A stretch of DNA of 7,958 nt from an uncultured Rickettsiales bacterium (lineage in GTDB: Bacteria; Pseudomonadota; Alphaproteobacteria; Rickettsiales; UBA1997). Position 1 is the first letter of the stretch; every line of letters starts with the position of its first letter. The position numbers were made by a program, and so were the translations under genes. A model generated the notes under the pieces. It searched no databases. It saw nothing but the letters and a program-made list of their open reading frames with translations, and was not told the origin of the DNA. The stretch lies in assembly GCA_951801155.1 (NCBI GenBank), contig CATOLK010000048.1, positions 1 through 7,958 of the forward strand, in the 5' to 3' direction. Positions 6,000 to 7,958 of the stretch are shown here, in pieces.

Positions 6000-7160
6000 A
6001 TGGGAGAAAATACAATTGATTCTATAGCTGAAAATTTAAAAAGACTAAAAAATAAATTAATTAGTTATAATTTTTATCATGATGATCATCGTTTTAGGAT
6101 GCCACGATTAATATCATTAGAAGTAGAACCAGAACCTAATGAAATTGATAATCATATTCTATCTATTCTTAGTCCTGATTCATCTAAAAACAGTAATAGT
6201 GATTTAATTCAGAAAATTATAAATGCAGAAATTATAAAAATTGTAGGAAAAGATGAACATGAAGATTGGCGTTCGAATTCATGGCGTCCACATGGTGTCC
6301 GACTTGGTCCTAAGACCTTATCTTATAAAACAGAAATAGAAAGACAAGCATATATTAATTTTATTAATGACTTTTTTGATGAAATTAGAGATTTTTTAGA
6401 AAAAGAGGTTGATAATGGCAGAGAACCCAGATTAGAAGTGGCAATAATAGATAATATTTTTAGAAAAAATTTAGAAGAAGCTACTGAAATGTTTAAAACA
6501 AATAATTTTCCTACAAGAGATCCTTTGGAAAGAATAAATAAAATAACCGAAATGCTTCAACATGATAAAGAAAAGTCTACTCGTACACGTGATTTATCAG
6601 TAGCTTTTGGATTTAATGTATCTGAAATTACAAAAATACCAAAAGATAGATTAATTAATTTTGGAGATGAAACAATAGACGAGTTTAATTATATACTTGG
6701 TATTAGAAATAATATATTAAAAGATCAAGGTAATGGACAACAACAAAATGTTGAACAGAGTACTGATCATAATAATAAATTTTTTACCGATATAACAAAA
6801 GAAATATCGGAACAGAAAGAAGAAAGTCTAAGTAATATTTATCTTAAATATATAAAACGATTTTTATTTACAAATTTTGATAGAGTAACTGAAGATCCTA
6901 TTAAAGAATATTGTTCAAGAATAGATGAAGCTAATGAAAATTTAGAAAAAATATTAAATGAAGCAGAAGAAAATGAATTTAAAACTAAAATTATAAAATA
7001 TTTACAAAATATGAATAAAGATGATTTAGATATGTTTGAAGCAATAGTAGCAATACCAGAAGTTAAAAGAGCTTTAAATGAAAAATCTTTGCTTGCTGAT
7101 TTTGGAGATTTTATAACAGAAAAAATAAGTAATATTAAAAATCCTCAAATTACTTTATAA
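6000..7160 (+). CDS. Orphan protein of 386 residues, function unknown
   Basis: I cannot assign this protein to a family. It is highly charged, probably mainly helical, and has no signal peptide or transmembrane segment, so it is predicted to be soluble. Visible regions are as follows. Residues 1-80 are helical with an acidic/Pro stretch (EVEPEPNEID, 41-50). A distinctive Trp/Arg/Gly/Pro patch covers 86-106 (HEDWRSNSWRPHGVRLGP, 87-104). Residues 110-240 carry helices with many Glu/Arg/Asn. A Gln/Asn-rich hydrophilic linker covers about 242-260 (QGNGQQQN). A second helical domain spans 262-380, with coiled-coil-like stretches near 305-335. The gene starts with a good ribosome site and has a candidate promoter. 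Codon use matches the host's A/T bias. A soluble two-domain orphan in an accessory region of a likely host-associated bacterium could be a secreted effector or a selfish-element gene. That is speculation and nothing in the sequence proves it. Confidence 0.72.
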   Translation: MGENTIDSIAENLKRLKNKLISYNFYHDDHRFRMPRLISLEVEPEPNEIDNHILSILSPDSSKNSNSDLIQKIINAEIIKIVGKDEHEDWRSNSWRPHGVRLGPKTLSYKTEIERQAYINFINDFFDEIRDFLEKEVDNGREPRLEVAIIDNIFRKNLEEATEMFKTNNFPTRDPLERINKITEMLQHDKEKSTRTRDLSVAFGFNVSEITKIPKDRLINFGDETIDEFNYILGIRNNILKDQGNGQQQNVEQSTDHNNKFFTDITKEISEQKEESLSNIYLKYIKRFLFTNFDRVTEDPIKEYCSRIDEANENLEKILNEAEENEFKTKIIKYLQNMNKDDLDMFEAIVAIPEVKRALNEKSLLADFGDFITEKISNIKNPQITL

Positions 7161-7208
7161 TTTGTAATAAATATTAAAACTTTATTCTATGAGTATAATA
7201 TACTTTTT

Positions 7209-7309
7209 GGACTAATGTTGGAAAAGAATTATTTAGTCATTATTTATATTTTTTATAAGTAATGACTAAATAATTTATACGCTCTACATTATGGTTGTTT
7301 ATTTAGTCC
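7209..7309. repeat. Nested palindrome with 22-bp hairpin
   Basis: The inner arms 7227-7248 and 7254-7275 pair over 22 bp with one G-U and a 5-T loop. The outer ends ggactaa (7209-7215) and ttagtcc (7303-7309) are a second inverted pair. The word ttagtc, read on one strand or the other, occurs four times. It lies 49 nt after the 386-codon gene, so the inner hairpin could act as its terminator, but no U-run follows. The size and mirrored ends also resemble a small palindromic or MITE-like element. No clear target duplication is seen around the outer ends. Confidence 0.7.
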
Positions 7310-7351
7310 TTTAAGGATTTATTTAAACGGTTTATTATTGAAAGATTTTAT

Positions 7352-7358
7352 TAAATTA
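7352..7358. repeat. IS target-site duplication, left copy
   Basis: TAAATTA immediately precedes the first base of the left terminal inverted repeat. The same seven bases follow the right end at 7842-7848. The undisturbed equivalent site in the other duplicated copy (5337-5343) has TAAATTA only once. Confidence 0.75.
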
Positions 7359-7841
7359 ACCCCAACCTTGCTTCCCAACTCACAAAATCCTTGAAAAATA
7401 AAGATAATAAATTATATACATTATTATTAATATAAAAAATAATTTAATATTATAAAATAGTACGAATTAAATTTTAACATCCCATTATGATACTAACATT
7501 TAAAGATTTAATAATCGATATTTTTGTTGAAGTGGATGACTTTTATAAAAACATTACTTCTTTAATAAATAAACAGTATTTTATAGAAAATAACAATTAT
7601 GATACTACTAATAAAAAAAGAATCTATAAACATAGAATAGATACTTTATCGGAAGAAGATAAAAAGTTATTAAAGAAAAGAAATATTATAGAAACAGTTA
7701 TAGGAGAAATAAAAAGATTAACTAATATTACCACTACAAGAATAAAGAATGTATATAATTATTTTACTAATGTATTCAGTAGTATACTAGCCTATCAGAT
7801 AAAAGTAATGATGAAGTTGGGATAAAAAGCGAGGTTGGGGT
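7359..7841 (+). mobile_element. Miniature non-autonomous IS982-type element, 483 bp
   Basis: The ends are inverted repeats: accccaaccttgctt (7359-7373) against the complement of 7827-7841, 14 of 15 matching. A further cccaact (7374-7380) pairs with agttggg (7815-7821) after a 5-nt offset on the right. A perfect 7-bp duplication, TAAATTA, flanks both ends. Inside is a 112-codon gene whose start and end resemble IS982-family transposase but whose middle is missing. IS982 elements are normally about 1 kb, so this is a deletion derivative that could move only if a complete relative supplies transposase. It sits in the 3' flank of the right-hand copy of the duplicated orphan gene. Confidence 0.85.
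7487..7825 (+). pseudogene. Internally deleted IS982-family transposase
   Basis: The 112-residue product joins the two ends of an IS982-type DDE transposase. Residues 1-30 match the N-terminus, including IDIFVEVDDFYKN (10-22), a form of the VDDF motif found there. Residues 45-112 match the C-terminus: a basic stretch, then KKRNIIETVIGEIK (63-76), whose Glu69 is the likely last residue of the catalytic DDE triad, then the helical tail ending in AYQIK. Full-length family members have roughly 290-300 residues, so most of the catalytic domain with both Asp residues is gone. The frame stays open across the join near residues 31-45. No transposition activity is expected, though a short DNA-binding or interfering product is possible. 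The ATG at 7487 has an in-frame stop 12 nt upstream, which fixes the start region. Confidence 0.82.
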
Positions 7842-7848
7842 TAAATTA
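7842..7848. repeat. IS target-site duplication, right copy
   Basis: TAAATTA directly follows the right terminal inverted repeat and matches 7352-7358. It also forms the left edge of the uninterrupted part of the duplicated segment. Confidence 0.75.
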
Positions 7849-7958
7849 TATATTTTATATTTTTTTATATTTAAGATTCTATTTTTATCTATCCGTTAAA
7901 TCCATCATGCTCAATTCTAAAACTTTGCCCCAATGAATTATCAATTTCATTTGTAGCC
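7843..7958. repeat. Duplicated segment, copy 2
   Basis: This is a direct repeat of 5338-5454, described there. It runs to the window edge with no drop in identity, so the duplication probably extends further right. The most diverged part is 7887-7903, the few bases around the stop codons. Confidence 0.9.
7889..7958 (-). CDS. C-terminal end of a second orphan paralog (partial)
   Basis: Only the last 22 codons and the stop are inside the window; the rest lies to the right. Eighteen residues, ATNEIDNSLGQSFRIEHD, are identical to residues 133-150 of the orphan product encoded at 5397-5849, with identical DNA. This copy then reads GFNG and stops at TAG (7889-7891). The left-hand copy stops at TGA directly after the shared Asp because of a one-base indel. 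The very recent duplication or gene conversion implied makes this the likely full-length parent of the truncated left copy, but that needs the neighbouring sequence. Confidence 0.65.
   Translation of the reverse strand, partial: ATNEIDNSLGQSFRIEHDGFNG

Larger units (their letters stand above)
7161..7358. other. Non-coding gap between the 386-codon gene and the IS element
   Basis: No gene is supported here. The stretch holds the nested palindrome and then about 50 bp that include a small cctttaagg palindrome. The last 19 bases (7340-7358) resemble the matching position of the other duplicated copy (5325-5343 region), so this end is probably the original 3' flank of the duplicated orphan gene, split by the IS. 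Confidence 0.5.

Noticed and set aside
5940..6001. Minus-strand ATG at 5999-6001 opening a short frame (MSFTFFIVNKHSLYYCTY) that a one-base shift would join to the orphan gene
   Set aside because: It would need a frameshift in a short A run, overlaps the promoter and ribosome site of the plus-strand gene, and reads like translated A/T spacer. Truncation is the simpler explanation.
6138..6152. Fifteen bases encoding NEIDN shared between the 386-codon gene and, reversed, the 150-codon gene (5431-5445)
   Set aside because: Common A/T-rich codons, and flanking residues do not match; most likely chance.
5397..7160. Divergent orphan pair considered as a toxin-antitoxin or defence module
   Set aside because: No recognised toxin, nuclease, ATPase, methylase or DNA-binding motif in either product, the sizes are not typical, and one gene appears truncated.

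Overview
The window is very AT-rich (well under 30% G+C by eye) with long A/T intergenic gaps, little Shine-Dalgarno signal ahead of the core genes, and a short insertion-sequence derivative. The core proteins (a PBP5/DacF-type carboxypeptidase, a five-TM-type YidC with periplasmic domain, and an alpha-D-phosphohexomutase opening with a QYDIRG motif) suit a reduced Gram-negative genome. A host-associated alphaproteobacterium of the Rickettsiales/Holosporales sort is the best guess. That placement is inference from composition and general protein character, not a phylogeny.

Left half (1-5163), conserved core. dacF (minus) and yidC (plus) are divergent and share a 62-bp A/T promoter gap. yidC ends in a short hairpin. 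A 335-bp non-coding gap follows, holding an 18-bp tandem repeat (about five copies) and a very good promoter (TTGACT, 17 bp, TATACT) directly in front of a complete tRNA-Arg(UCU) gene with encoded CCA. Next comes a full-length phosphomannomutase/phosphoglucomutase gene. These genes serve cell-wall trimming, membrane protein insertion, translation and sugar-nucleotide supply for surface glycans.

Right half (5164-7958), accessory. A long A/T stem-loop closes the mutase gene and faces a convergent orphan gene (150 codons, minus). Its reading frame stays open upstream of the first ATG with no start codon, which suggests a 5'-truncated copy. A divergent 386-codon orphan gene (plus) follows, with its own promoter-like sequence and the only clear Shine-Dalgarno among the genes here. 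Downstream lie a nested palindrome and a 483-bp non-autonomous IS982-type element with matching terminal inverted repeats, a perfect 7-bp target duplication and an internally deleted transposase. The window ends inside a second copy of the 150-codon gene's 3' end. Its last 18 shared codons are identical to the first copy, and the similarity runs on into the downstream flank, where the IS element has inserted.

The most unusual part is therefore 5338-7958: a duplicated orphan gene family bracketing an unrelated orphan gene and a miniature IS. I see no recognised defence, CRISPR or toxin-antitoxin signature, and no function can be given to the orphan proteins from sequence alone.
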